Shown here piece after piece: positions 54,169 to 63,778 of a stretch of 64,000 nt of DNA. This DNA is from Bacteroidota bacterium. Lineage in GTDB: Bacteria > Bacteroidota > Bacteroidia > M30B66. The position numbers and the translations under genes were made by a program. How positions within the stretch are numbered: position 1 is the first letter of the stretch; every line of letters begins with the position of its first letter. The stretch spans positions 1-64,000 of the forward strand of contig JAIXUS010000082.1 of the NCBI GenBank assembly GCA_027483445.1, in the 5' to 3' direction. The notes beneath the pieces are model-generated. The model did no database searches. It saw only the letters and a program-made list of their open reading frames with translations, and was not told the DNA's origin.

Positions 54169-54224
54169 CACTTAAAGTATCGGTTTTCGGGCATTTATAT
54201 GTAATCATCAGCGCCACGCGTAAG

Positions 54225-54507
54225 CCCCTTTCAACTTTGAACTTTCGCCTTTCTACTCGTGTAGTGCATGCGAAGCGTTGCGCGCAAGCGGGTGTAGCGG
54301 ATACCCCGAAAAACAGAGTGAGTGTGGGAGTGAGAGTGAGCGAAGAGAAAATATCAGCGTGAGCGAAGAGTGCGTGTGAATGAGAGTGCAAGTGGGAAGG
54401 GAACGCGTTGGCGGCTCTGTTTTGCGGAGTATGAGCGAAACACGCGGTGCCCGGCGAGGAAGCCTCAGTGTACCGTGATGCTCAGCGAGGCATGCGCCCA
54501 AAAAAAT
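54225..54507 (+). repeat. Family A structured repeat, copy A5
   Basis: The longest copy. The flank has CCCTTTCAACTTTGAACTTT, followed by CGCGCAAGCGGGTGTAGCGG. Hairpin arms are AAAACAGAG (54310-54318) and CTCTGTTTT (54415-54423); the loop is about 96 nt of GTGAG-type repeats. The right end is GAGGCATGCGCCCAAAAAAA. It lies between the carbonic anhydrase-like gene and the end of the gene at 54590. Confidence 0.85.
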
Positions 54508-54589
54508 CAATAAAAATGGAATTTTTTATAGCTACGATGCTTATCAGACGTGGGGTTTACGTGATTTTCCTGCTTATTTTCTAACTCCA

Positions 54590-55324
54590 TTAATCCTCAA
54601 TGCCTCGGTAAATCTTGTAATCTGACCAGCGTTGTTTTACGTGCGACACCAATTCGTACTCGGTTTCGAAGGTGTTGTAGCTGTTCATGAGTCCGGAAAA
54701 TTTGATGAAATCGTCCATCTCGTTTTCGTCGGTTTCGATGATTTGGGCCACCATGTAACGCGTGAAGAGGTCGCGAAGCAGCTCGATTTGTGCATCCTGC
54801 GCCCTCAATTCGGCAATTTTGCGTTGTGCCTTGCCGGTTTTGGAAAACTGCATCCACAAATAGGTAATCGGACTTTCTACGGCATTAACGAGCGGCGTAG
54901 CTTGTGGCTTCTGCTTTTCGGCCTCAGCCAGCTCCTTGAGAATTTGTTCGTAGGTGCGCGGCGCCTTGATGCTTACGGGTTTTAAGGTAATCGGCTTGAG
55001 TTTCAAACTCACTTTTACATGGTAACGCTCTCTGGGTAGGGAATCGCTGAGCAACACTTTTTGAAGCGTGTACCCGGTGAGCGACACCAGCAGGCTGTCG
55101 TTCGGCTTTACATTGATGCTGAAACGCCCTTGATTGTCGCAAAATACGCCGTTTTGAGTTCTATGGTTAATCACAAAGGCATGCGGCAGGTGTCGGCGCG
55201 ATTCGGCATCCAGCACCTCGCCGGTAACGGTTACCTGTGCTTGTGCGGTACGGCTCAACCCCAACAGCGCTGCTAAGAGCAAACTGCACAAAGCGGGAAA
55301 TGAAATCCGTAGAACCGGCATCAT
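54590..55324 (-). CDS. Exported protein with carboxypeptidase-like regulatory domain
   Basis: A 244-residue protein. Signal peptide to about AQAQ (residue 30), then a carboxypeptidase-regulatory-like beta sandwich (VTGEVLDAESRRHLPHAFVI, DNQGRFSINVKPNDSLLVSLTGY) to about residue 115. The C-terminal part is helical and charged (YEQILKELAEAEKQKPQ, then a stretch ending WSDYKIYRGIED). This two-part layout is frequent in Bacteroidota periplasmic proteins of unknown role. The start directly abuts the pccB stop, so it is probably cotranscribed. Confidence 0.82.
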   Translation of the reverse strand: MMPVLRISFPALCSLLLAALLGLSRTAQAQVTVTGEVLDAESRRHLPHAFVINHRTQNGVFCDNQGRFSINVKPNDSLLVSLTGYTLQKVLLSDSLPRERYHVKVSLKLKPITLKPVSIKAPRTYEQILKELAEAEKQKPQATPLVNAVESPITYLWMQFSKTGKAQRKIAELRAQDAQIELLRDLFTRYMVAQIIETDENEMDDFIKFSGLMNSYNTFETEYELVSHVKQRWSDYKIYRGIED

Positions 55325-56866
55325 TTAAAGCGGAATATTGCCGTGTTTCTTGCGGGGCAAGCTTGCCGATTTGTTTTTCAGCATTTCGAATGCACGAATG
55401 AGTCGCTGGCGGGTTTCTTCCGGACGAATCACATCGTCGATATATCCACGTTCAGCGGCGCTGTAGGGATTGGCGAAGAGTTCGGCATATTCCAGCTCTT
55501 TTTCCTTCCACTTGGCTTCTGAGTCGGCGGCCTCTTCAATTTCTTTTTTGAAGATGATTTCAGCCGCGCCTTTCGCACCCATCACGGCGATTTCGGCAGT
55601 GGGCCAGGCATAATTCATGTCGGCACCAATATGCTTGGAATTCATCACATCATACGCACCGCCGTAAGCCTTTCGGGTAATCACCGTTACCCGCGGCACG
55701 GTTGCTTCGCAGAAGGCGTAAAGCAGCTTCGCGCCATTGGTAATGATGGCATTCCATTCCTGGTCGGTACCGGGCAAGAACCCTGGTACGTCTTCGAACA
55801 CGAGCAATGGAATGTTAAAGCAATCGCAGAAACGCACAAAACGCGCGGCTTTTTGCGACGATTTAATGTCGAGCACCCCTGCCAGATATGCCGGCTGGTT
55901 GGCCACAATTCCAATGCTTTTCCCCGCCAAACGGGCAAAACCCACCACGATGTTCTCCGCAAAATTCTTATGCACCTCGAAGAAGCTGCTGTTGTCGATC
56001 ACCTCTTCAATCACTTCGCGGATATCGTAAGGCTGATTGGGGTTTTCGGGAATTATAGTATTGAGCTTTGGTCGCAGCTCATTACCCGCCTCATACGGCA
56101 AGGCCGGCGCTTCTTCCTCGCAGTTTTGGGGAATGTAGCTCAGCAGGGCTCTAATGTCTTGAATACAGCTTACTCCATTGGGACTTGTAAAGTGTGTTAC
56201 CCCCGATTTCACGCTGTGTGCCGAGGCCCCGCCGAGGTCTTCCGAGCTCACTTCTTCGTGGGTTACGGTTTTCACCACGTTCGGACCGGTTACGAACATG
56301 TAAGAGTTGTTCTCGACCATGAAGATGAAATCGGTGATGGCCGGCGAATACACCGCGCCTCCGGCACAGGGTCCCATGATTGCGCTGATCTGCGGAATTA
56401 CGCCCGAAGCAAGCGTGTTTCGGTAAAAAATATCGGCATAACCACCCAATGAAACCACACCTTCCTGAATCCGAGCCCCTCCCGAATCGTTCAGGCCAAC
56501 CACCGGTGCTCCGTTTTGCATGGCCAAATCCATAATCCGACAAATTTTTGTGGCATGGGCCTCGGCCAGCGATCCGCCAAATACGGTAAAATCCTGGGCA
56601 AACACGTAAATGAGTCGGCCGTTTACGGTCCCAAAACCGGTAACCACGCCGTCGCCATAAAACTTCTGTTTATCGAGGCCGAAATTTGTGCTCCGGTGGG
56701 TAACCAGCTGACCAATTTCTTCAAAAGAGCCCTCGTCCAACAGCAATGCAATGCGCTCACGGGCAGTGAGTTTGCCTTTTTTATGTTGAGCCTCAATGCG
56801 TTTTTCGCCTCCACCCAACAGGGCTTCTTTTTTCTTTTGCTCGAGTTCCTGTAACTTTTTGCTCAT
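55325..56866 (-). CDS. pccB: Acyl-CoA carboxylase beta (carboxyltransferase) subunit
   Basis: A 513-residue biotin-dependent carboxyltransferase, most like propionyl-CoA carboxylase beta or methylmalonyl-CoA decarboxylase alpha. Landmarks are [21 protein letters not shown], the first oxyanion segment [44 protein letters not shown], and [18 protein letters not shown]. The substrate cannot be settled without its biotinylated partner, which is not in the window. The ATG at 56866 (MSKKLQEL) is the start; a longer frame reaches 56923 only through TTG. Confidence 0.93.
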   Translation of the reverse strand: MSKKLQELEQKKKEALLGGGEKRIEAQHKKGKLTARERIALLLDEGSFEEIGQLVTHRSTNFGLDKQKFYGDGVVTGFGTVNGRLIYVFAQDFTVFGGSLAEAHATKICRIMDLAMQNGAPVVGLNDSGGARIQEGVVSLGGYADIFYRNTLASGVIPQISAIMGPCAGGAVYSPAITDFIFMVENNSYMFVTGPNVVKTVTHEEVSSEDLGGASAHSVKSGVTHFTSPNGVSCIQDIRALLSYIPQNCEEEAPALPYEAGNELRPKLNTIIPENPNQPYDIREVIEEVIDNSSFFEVHKNFAENIVVGFARLAGKSIGIVANQPAYLAGVLDIKSSQKAARFVRFCDCFNIPLLVFEDVPGFLPGTDQEWNAIITNGAKLLYAFCEATVPRVTVITRKAYGGAYDVMNSKHIGADMNYAWPTAEIAVMGAKGAAEIIFKKEIEEAADSEAKWKEKELEYAELFANPYSAAERGYIDDVIRPEETRQRLIRAFEMLKNKSASLPRKKHGNIPL

Positions 56867-57109
56867 AATGGCCAATCGCGATTTGTCGTTTTCGGCAGAA
56901 TTCGTCCTGCCATGGGAATGCAAGATTAGCTAATTCGCGCAACCTGTAAAAGGGCAATGTGTAAAGGTTTGAAGCTCATTTTCTGCGGTATTGCTTTTCT
57001 GGCTTGGTTTTCCGAATGAATTGAGCAGCTCTGTCGGGAGGGGAATTCCGGGGTCCACCATCCTCCTCCCCAGTTTCAAGAACAGAAATCTCGTGGACTT
57101 ATGCAAGCG

Positions 57110-57131
57110 TTAAACGTTTATAAACGTTTAA
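57110..57131. promoter_or_regulatory. Perfect 22-bp palindrome
   Basis: Two copies of the self-complementary decamer TAAACGTTTA in tandem (57111-57120, 57121-57130), preceded by T and followed by A, so the full 22 bp equals its own reverse complement. It lies in the long gene-free gap 56867-57989, 244 bp upstream of pccB and far from SulP. It looks like a binding site for a dimeric protein, identity unknown. Confidence 0.55.
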
Positions 57132-57338
57132 TTATGAACACTTTGGTTAGTAAGTCTTTCTTGTGCTTACGCCTTGGTTTTCCGAACTTGAGAACGGGCG
57201 GGGACAGCTGTTTCCCGATTTCGGGTTTTAGGGTTTTTAGATTCCGGGAGTGGTTTCAAATCGTTGTAAATCAGTGCTCTGAAGCAGTTGGTCTCCAAAA
57301 TATTTCAGGTTTAGTTGATTCCTCAGGCTGTGGTCTAT

Positions 57339-57500
57339 TGGGGCGCCTGCCTTTTTCAGCCCCTCTCAAACACCCTTTCTTGATCGTCGGGCACCGCGCC
57401 TTTCGCCTGTAGCCCCTTTCCGGCTTCGCCAACTCACAGGCTTTCGCAGGCCGTTCAAGGGGGCTGCCGGCTTCAGTCGCTGGCGCTGGCATCTCGCGAC
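57339..57500 (-). repeat. Family A repeat, subfamily A-prime, copy A8
   Basis: GGGGCGCCTGCCTTTTTCAG, then CGTCGGGCACCGCGCCTTTC, CGCCTGTAGCCCC (left arm, 57411-57416 and on), a 40-nt loop, AAGGGGGCTGCCGGCTTCAG and CGCTGGCGCTGG. It matches A7 in its outer parts (GTAGCCCC and GGGGGCTGCCGGCTTCA) with different inner stem bases. A family B element (B4) follows 72 bp away. The rest of the 56867-57989 gap holds the palindrome at 57110 and an imperfect direct repeat around CTTGGTTTTCCGAA (57002 and 57172); no gene is supported. Confidence 0.75.
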
Positions 57501-57566
57501 CAACAACTTTTCATTTATAGGCAGAAAACAGAGTTGTTTTGGGCCCGTACAACTAGAAATTTTACC

Positions 57567-57823
57567 TACATAGGGCCTACTGAAAAACACTCAATAGTTT
57601 TATTTAGAGTACTTTAGTCCCCTATTTGAATGAGGCTTAATGCAAGGGTTTTTAGTCAAGCTACTGAAAATTCATGCAAACTTGAATTCACGAAGCTTTG
57701 TTTTTCGTTAGCCAGAAATGCAGCATTTGCTTCGTTGCCTGCGGCTCGCAGTATTCAATATACAGCTTCGCCTTGTCGCCTTGCATCTGCCGCATTTCTG
57801 ACTTTTTCAGTAGGCCCTACATA
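57567..57823 (+). mobile_element. Family B MITE-like element, copy B4, with target duplication
   Basis: The element proper is 57573-57817 (245 bp). Its ends GGGCCTACTGAAAAA and TTTTTCAGTAGGCCC are perfect 15-bp inverted repeats. It is bounded by TACATA on the left (57567-57572) and TACATA on the right (57818-57823), a perfect 6-bp target-site duplication. No frame encodes a transposase. It is the reference copy for B1, B2 and B3. Confidence 0.92.
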
Positions 57824-57989
57824 CTGAGCATTTACACTAAAATTCAACCTTGAATTTCTTGGCGAATTTGAGTGGTAATTTAACTGGAAATAAAACCTCG
57901 GGAGTTCATTCCCAATTGCATTTTAAAAAGATTATTTCGTTACAATTGGCGCTAATTCCGCTTAAATCAAACCACCCACCTACAAACCA

Positions 57990-59501
57990 TTAATCCGCTA
58001 GAAAATCACCTTCAATCCGCACCTCGATATTTCTAAATCTTGCGGTTCGCTTGAAGTTATCAATGGTTTCTGAAATGTCCTCATCAATAAAGTGAGCTGC
58101 CGATTGGTCAAAAACAACCTGCGAATCGCTTTTCACCGACGCGAGATAGCTTCTGAGTAAACTTTTATGAATAAAGGTTACCTTGTTTTGAAGCCGAATG
58201 TGATAGGTACTTCCCTGCTTTGTCATCACAAGCGATTTGCGTGTATAAGAAGGAAGAATAAATGCAAAACCAACCGCAAGACCAATGGCAATGCCTGTAA
58301 GCAAATTACTTAGAACAATAGCAAAAACGGTCACCAAAAACGGGATGTACTGATTAGGGCTCTTTTTAAGTTGCTCGAAGATCAACCGAGGGTTTGTGAG
58401 CTTGAAACCTACAACCAGCAAGATGGCTGCTAATGTTGCAAGGGGAATCAGATTGATAACTTGCGGAATAAAAAATACGGCCACTATGAGGAAAATCCCG
58501 TGGTAAATGGCAGCCATTTTTGACTTGGCTCCGGCCAGTAAATTGGCTGAGCTTCTTACGATTACTGCTGTAACCGGAATTCCTCCTAAAAGTCCTGAAA
58601 CAAGGTTTCCACTGCCTTGGGCAATCAATTCTCTGTTGCTTGGTGTAATCTTGTGCTTGGGGTCAAGCTTGTCAATGGCTTCAACACTTAGCAAACTCTC
58701 AATGCTGGCAATTACCGCAATTGTAAGGGCTACAGGGTAAAGCTCTGGAGTTTTAAAGGCCGACCAATCAGGCATTTTGAAGAAATTTGAAACCTCACCA
58801 CTCAGCAAGCCGGTGGGTAAGTTCACCAAATGGCCGGGCTCAAGCGCGTATAGTGGCGCGAAAATGATAGCCATTTCTTGCAGCAGAACGCCGCTTATTA
58901 CTGCTATTAAGGCACCGGGAATTAGCTTAAAGAAATACTGCTTTTGAGCGTCCCAAAAAACCATCACCAATAAACCTACTGCACTTGCACACACTGCGAG
59001 TGGCTTAGGATTCATGAATGCCTGTGCGATTTTTGTCCACGAACTGTTTTTTTGACCTTCAGCCAGGGCCGCGCCGACCGCACCGTTGAACTCAAAGCCT
59101 AAGGCATATGGAATCTGTTTAATGATGAGAATTAACCCAATGGCGGCCAGCATTCCTTTGATCACCGCCGTGGGGAAAAAGCTGGCCAATCGCCCGGCTT
59201 TCATCACACCAAATAAAATCTGAAGCAAGCCACTAAGCACCAGAGCGGCCAAAAATGCCTCGAAAGTTCCCATGGTGTTGATGGCATCCAGAACCACAAT
59301 GGTAAGACCGGCCGCCGGACCGCTAACACTCAGCCTCGAACCGCTCAATGCCCCAACCACAATACCACCAACAACTCCGGCAATGATTCCAGAAAATGAG
59401 GAGGCGCCGGAAGCCAAGGCAATTCCCAGGCAGAGCGGTAAAGCAATCAAAAATACAACGGTAGCGGCCCGTAAATCTGACTTTAAGCGATTCGATTTCA
59501 T
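57990..59501 (-). CDS. SulP family anion transporter
   Basis: A 503-residue inner-membrane protein with about 11-14 membrane segments: VVFLIALPLCLGIALASGAS at the N-terminus, LSGSRLSVSGPAAGLTIVVL, and SGLLGGIPVTAVIVRSSANL in the core. A short STAS-like C-terminus (VVFDQSAAHFIDEDISETID) follows. Substrates in the family are sulfate or bicarbonate; the SLC26 core does not decide. It is 40 bp downstream of the SNF2 helicase gene on the same strand. Confidence 0.93.
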   Translation of the reverse strand: MKSNRLKSDLRAATVVFLIALPLCLGIALASGASSFSGIIAGVVGGIVVGALSGSRLSVSGPAAGLTIVVLDAINTMGTFEAFLAALVLSGLLQILFGVMKAGRLASFFPTAVIKGMLAAIGLILIIKQIPYALGFEFNGAVGAALAEGQKNSSWTKIAQAFMNPKPLAVCASAVGLLVMVFWDAQKQYFFKLIPGALIAVISGVLLQEMAIIFAPLYALEPGHLVNLPTGLLSGEVSNFFKMPDWSAFKTPELYPVALTIAVIASIESLLSVEAIDKLDPKHKITPSNRELIAQGSGNLVSGLLGGIPVTAVIVRSSANLLAGAKSKMAAIYHGIFLIVAVFFIPQVINLIPLATLAAILLVVGFKLTNPRLIFEQLKKSPNQYIPFLVTVFAIVLSNLLTGIAIGLAVGFAFILPSYTRKSLVMTKQGSTYHIRLQNKVTFIHKSLLRSYLASVKSDSQVVFDQSAAHFIDEDISETIDNFKRTARFRNIEVRIEGDFLAD

Positions 59502-59541
59502 CTAAATGACAGAGGCCTAAGTTAAGTGAAGAATGCAACGA

Positions 59542-62493
59542 CTAACCAAAGAGTTCTTCAAGCTCCTCTTGCGAAAGTCTGATTAATGGGTTGGTCCGAC
59601 TCATCAAATCCAGCGCCAGCTTAGCTTTTCGCTCCTGCAAACGCATAATTTTCTCTTCAATGCTGTCTTGGGTAATGAAACGCCATACAAACACCTGCTG
59701 CTTTTGCCCAATGCGGTGAGAACGACTGATGGCTTGCTCCTCCAATGCCGGGTTCCACCAAGGATCCAGGAGAAATACGCAATCGGCTTTGGTCAGGTTT
59801 AAGCCGGCGCCCCCGGTTTTAGTTTGAATTAAAAAGGCCCGGAATCCTTCGTGATGGTCGAACTCATCAATAATTCTTCCCCGATTGGCCATCGGTACGC
59901 CTCCCGTAAGCCATGAGTAAGGCAATTGATGCTCATCGAATGCCTTGCGATAAATCTCTAAATGCTTTACGAATTGTGAGAAAATCAACACCTTTCGCCC
60001 TTCCGAGGCCAATTCTTCCAAACGCGTCATTACATCTCTAAACTTCGCTGAATCGCCAATATATTCAGGATTTTCAAGCAATGGGTGGATGGCAATCTGG
60101 CGTAATTGTGTAAGTCCCCTCAAAATTAACATCTGATTGTTCTGCAAGCCGCTCTTTTCAACGGTTTCCAAAATCAGATTGCGGTAGTACGATTTCCGCT
60201 CTTCATATACCTTCTTCTGCTCACCTTCCATCACCGAGTAGTTGAGAATCCTGGTCTGGTCGGGCAGCTCGGGAGCCACCTCCTGCTTCGTACGCCTCAA
60301 AATAAAGGGACGTACCAGTTTTTGCAGCTTCTCAAGCTTCTGGTCGTCGTTGTTTTGCTCTATGGGGATGACAAACTCGCCTTTGAAAAAGTGAAAAGTT
60401 CCAAGCAATCCAGGCTGCAAAAAGGTGAGTTGTGACCAAAGATCGGTCAACGAGTTTTCCACCGGCGTCCCGGTAAGTACAATGCGGTTTTCCGATTTTA
60501 AGGTACGTACCGATTGGAAGCTGGCCGAACGCATGTTTTTAATCAACTGACTTTCATCCAAAACCACATAATTAAACTCCATGCGTTGCAACAGCTCTTT
60601 GTCGTTCCGTACAACACCGTAAGTGGTGAGAATCACATCGGCCTGAAGCAAAGGTCGCTCGTCGCTGCTACGTTTTGAGCCCGCATGACGAATCACTCTT
60701 AATCCGGGAGCAAACCGCGAAATCTCCCGCTCCCAGTTGTGCAACAGGGTAGGCGACATAACCACTAAGTGCGGACATCCGCTGGCTCTACTTTCCTCAA
60801 AACCAAAAAGATCCAGCTGCCCGGCCGGCTGCAATTTGAGCCTTTCGCGCTCCTTTTCGGTAACGTATAAAAGCAAACATATTACTTGTAAGGTCTTGCC
60901 CAGGCCCATGTCGTCGGCCAAACAAGCTCCCAGCTTATTCTCGTGCATCGAAGCCAACCAGTTAAAGCCCTTGCGTTGGTAATCGCGCAACGTGGCATTC
61001 AATCCTTTTGGAAGTGGATACTGGCTTAGCGACGATTCGGTGTACACCTTCTTCTGCGAGTTGTTGAGCCCAAGCTGTATGCCCTGCGACAATAATGGGT
61101 GCCCTTCAATCAGGCTTTGGTGCTGGCGGTGTAAACGAAGGCTATCCTGGTCTAACTCGCCAAACTCAAACAAATCGGCAAACTGGATAAACCAGCTTTC
61201 TGGAAGCAAAAACACCCTTCCGTTGGGTAAATTGAAGTATCTGTTTTTTTCGATGATGTGATTCCTGAAACGCACAAATGGAATCGAAATGCCATCAACC
61301 AACACCACTACATGGAGGTCGAACCAGTCTTCCTCCTTCTTCTTTTGCTGGGTTCGGATTACCGCTTTGCTGGTTACAAAATCCTTCTGTTTCCAACGCC
61401 CAAATACCGAAATGCCTTTCGCCCTGAGCTGATCATGGTGTTCGCTCAACCATTCGAGCACCTGCTCAACGGTGTATTCTTCATTTCGGAGGTGTGAGGG
61501 CAAAAACAACGACTGTGCAATGGCTTCCATCTGTAGCTCCTGTGTGAGGAACGAGGCAGTATTTCGCTCCCACTCGGTAATTCTGAAATACCGAACAATG
61601 GTCGATGTTCCGCTGCTTCGATCGATTCGGGCCAACAGCTCTTGCTTTTGGGCGGCATTCACGATAAAATCGTCGTAATGAAAATCGAGCTGTAACACCG
61701 GCTTGTGATCGAGGTCGGGAGTAACCGAAAGCACCGCTCTCGTTGAGTTGGGTGCGCTTCTTACCTCAAAACCTTCAAACTGCACCTCAGCCCGCCTAGT
61801 GGTTCGAATGAGGAAACTCGACATGAACGCCTCCGCGAGCTTATCAGGAATAATTTGCTCCGTTTTCTTGGTGAAGGGCATCAGCTTTTGGCCGGTTACG
61901 CCTTTAGGCAACGAGAAAATCTCACCTTGGGTGGCAAACCAGCCCGGCTCAGACGAAATTATACGGTTTGCGGGATGTTGAAGGTTGATCCTGCTTCCAT
62001 CTGCCCTCGAAGCCTGGAAGGTATACACAATCTCAGCCTCCGATTTACGGAAGTGAAACAGGGTGGTAACCGGCTCTTCGGCCACAACAAAACTTTTCAC
62101 CAACGAGGGGTGGTCCGATTGCTTGTCGCGCCAGTAAACCGTTTGGCCGCGTAGCTTATCTAAGCAAAACGCCAGTCTGTGGTCGAAAAACTCCGAAAGC
62201 CGCTTCATCTGAACCTCATCTTTGGCCAAACGCTCTAAAAAAACCTCTCGTTTGAGCTTTTTGGGGTTGAAAATCTTCTCGATGTGCTGCACCGACAGCT
62301 CAGAAGTTTTGGCCAAAATCGCCAGCTCATCCTCCGAAAAAGGGTAATCGTAATCGCCTCGGCGCTCATAATTGACTCTCTGGTATTCGTACGAAAAGGT
62401 CTCATTCTCAATGAGCTTCACCAGAAACGACTCAAGGGTGAGACCCAAAGTCGGCGTGCGAATAAAACTGAAAATAAGACGAGAATCCTTCAT
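59542..62493 (-). CDS. SNF2-family DNA helicase-like ATPase
   Basis: A 983-residue cytoplasmic protein. The N-terminal half (about 1-480) is a SWIM-less, bacterial SNF2-associated region with no clear motif. The helicase core follows: Walker A ADDMGLGKT near residue 528, Walker B DESQ near 645 (DExx form), TGTPVENSLTDLW, and the C-terminal helicase motifs IFSQFVKHLEIYRKAF, TKTGGAGLNLTKAD and DPWWNPALEEQAISRSHRIGQ. This is the RapA/HepA-like group, acting on DNA-protein complexes; the role here is unknown. It is 57 bp after the amidohydrolase gene. Confidence 0.93.
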   Translation of the reverse strand: MKDSRLIFSFIRTPTLGLTLESFLVKLIENETFSYEYQRVNYERRGDYDYPFSEDELAILAKTSELSVQHIEKIFNPKKLKREVFLERLAKDEVQMKRLSEFFDHRLAFCLDKLRGQTVYWRDKQSDHPSLVKSFVVAEEPVTTLFHFRKSEAEIVYTFQASRADGSRINLQHPANRIISSEPGWFATQGEIFSLPKGVTGQKLMPFTKKTEQIIPDKLAEAFMSSFLIRTTRRAEVQFEGFEVRSAPNSTRAVLSVTPDLDHKPVLQLDFHYDDFIVNAAQKQELLARIDRSSGTSTIVRYFRITEWERNTASFLTQELQMEAIAQSLFLPSHLRNEEYTVEQVLEWLSEHHDQLRAKGISVFGRWKQKDFVTSKAVIRTQQKKKEEDWFDLHVVVLVDGISIPFVRFRNHIIEKNRYFNLPNGRVFLLPESWFIQFADLFEFGELDQDSLRLHRQHQSLIEGHPLLSQGIQLGLNNSQKKVYTESSLSQYPLPKGLNATLRDYQRKGFNWLASMHENKLGACLADDMGLGKTLQVICLLLYVTEKERERLKLQPAGQLDLFGFEESRASGCPHLVVMSPTLLHNWEREISRFAPGLRVIRHAGSKRSSDERPLLQADVILTTYGVVRNDKELLQRMEFNYVVLDESQLIKNMRSASFQSVRTLKSENRIVLTGTPVENSLTDLWSQLTFLQPGLLGTFHFFKGEFVIPIEQNNDDQKLEKLQKLVRPFILRRTKQEVAPELPDQTRILNYSVMEGEQKKVYEERKSYYRNLILETVEKSGLQNNQMLILRGLTQLRQIAIHPLLENPEYIGDSAKFRDVMTRLEELASEGRKVLIFSQFVKHLEIYRKAFDEHQLPYSWLTGGVPMANRGRIIDEFDHHEGFRAFLIQTKTGGAGLNLTKADCVFLLDPWWNPALEEQAISRSHRIGQKQQVFVWRFITQDSIEEKIMRLQERKAKLALDLMSRTNPLIRLSQEELEELFG

Positions 62494-62550
62494 TGTTTTC
62501 TGTGGCCGCCGTTTGCAAACGGCTGCCGAGGGTTTAACCTACAAACCTAC

Positions 62551-63729
62551 TCAAGCAATTCGGCATGCCACAGCGTTGGGCAGAATTTTTTTCGAAGAAT
62601 TGTCCACATGTCGAATGTGAACTAAACCGGGCCTCATGCCAACCGCAATTGCACCTAGTCGATGATCTTCTCCTAACAGCCTGGCACCGTTGAGGGTAGC
62701 CCAACAAAGCATGGTCTCAAAGCTCAGTGTCGTGAAGGCTTCCTGCAGCAGTTTCAGGTTTTCGAGCATACTCAGGTGGCGGGCCGAGGCCAGAGAATCT
62801 GTTCCCAAACATAGCTTCAACGGCGAGCGGCTCAGCAAATCGAGAGGCGGCAGTTGAGCCTCAATAAACCGATTGGCCTCCGGGCACAGGCAGAAAAAAA
62901 GGCGCTCCAGCTCAGGGCCTAGCCTATCAAGCTCTGCATCAGAAATATGCGTATTGTGTACAAAAAGCAATGGGCCACTTCGTGGGATGGCTTGCTGCAT
63001 ATAGTCCATCACCGTACGAAAACCCCGGAGCTGCTCGGCGGGCTTAAACCCCCAGTTTTCGAGCCGATCGAAGAGTGCGCCTCGCTGATGCTCAAAGAGC
63101 TCCCGTTCGCTTTCCGACTCCAAAAAATGCAAGCTCCACAGTCCTCCTTCGGCTTCAATATGTGCCTTAACGTTTGCCATGAGCGGCACAGAGCTCGAAT
63201 AGGGCGCGTGAAGGGTGATGTTGCCCTTAAGGCCATCCGCCCGTAGGGCTTCCAACACCTGAACTCCTTGCCTGTAGCTCTGCTCGGCCACCTCCGGCCT
63301 GAAACCGAAACGCTCCACCAAGGTGTAATACTCAATCGCTGACTGGCGCTTCACTCCAAAGCTGTCGGTCGTGTTCGAAATGTCGACTACAGCCATCACG
63401 CCTTCGGCCCACATTTGTGCATCGGCTTCTCGCATAGCCCGAGGGTCGCCCTGCTTGGGCCTCACAGCGTTCAGGCTATCAATAAAGCCGTTTATTCCGG
63501 TGTTTTCCTCGATCAGGCCTTTGAGTCCCGCTAGTTCAAGGTGGCAATGGGCATTAATCCAGCCCGGAACAATCCATCCCTCAACATAAGTGGCATCGAT
63601 CAGAGAGTAGCCCTCGTCGCCGGGGGCCATCAGCGAAAGCACAAAACCTTCATCGTCGATTTCTACAACACCCCGTTCTATGGGCGGTGAAGCCACAGGA
63701 AATATTACATCGGCGGTGTATTTTGGCAT
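62551..63729 (-). CDS. Amidohydrolase family deaminase-like protein
   Basis: A 392-residue metal-dependent hydrolase. The first metal site is NAHCHLEL near residue 61; ITLHAPYSSS carries a second histidine, HFLES a further one, and LGTDSLAS the late aspartate. The pattern fits the TrzA/ATZ and aminofutalosine-deaminase side of the family, so a deaminase is more likely than a dipeptidase. No menaquinone-pathway partners are nearby. The start at 63729 (MPKYTADVIF) is preferred to a GTG upstream. It is divergent from rlmN and first in a likely run with SNF2 and SulP. Confidence 0.87.
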   Translation of the reverse strand: MPKYTADVIFPVASPPIERGVVEIDDEGFVLSLMAPGDEGYSLIDATYVEGWIVPGWINAHCHLELAGLKGLIEENTGINGFIDSLNAVRPKQGDPRAMREADAQMWAEGVMAVVDISNTTDSFGVKRQSAIEYYTLVERFGFRPEVAEQSYRQGVQVLEALRADGLKGNITLHAPYSSSVPLMANVKAHIEAEGGLWSLHFLESESERELFEHQRGALFDRLENWGFKPAEQLRGFRTVMDYMQQAIPRSGPLLFVHNTHISDAELDRLGPELERLFFCLCPEANRFIEAQLPPLDLLSRSPLKLCLGTDSLASARHLSMLENLKLLQEAFTTLSFETMLCWATLNGARLLGEDHRLGAIAVGMRPGLVHIRHVDNSSKKILPNAVACRIA

Positions 63730-63764
63730 GTGGTAAAATTGCACAATTCCCACCTAATCCTCAC

Positions 63765-63772
63765 TATCTTTG
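63765..63772 (+). promoter_or_regulatory. -7 promoter box TATCTTTG upstream of rlmN
   Basis: Perfect TAnnTTTG ending six bases before the rlmN ATG, so transcription should begin within a few bases of the start codon. A TTG lies 23 bp upstream, longer than the usual 19-20 bp spacing. Confidence 0.55.
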
Positions 63773-63778
63773 CGGGAC

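Noticed and set aside
57101-57412. A 103-codon frame starting at the 22-bp palindrome
   Set aside because: No family resemblance; it runs into repeat A8 and its composition is like non-coding sequence.
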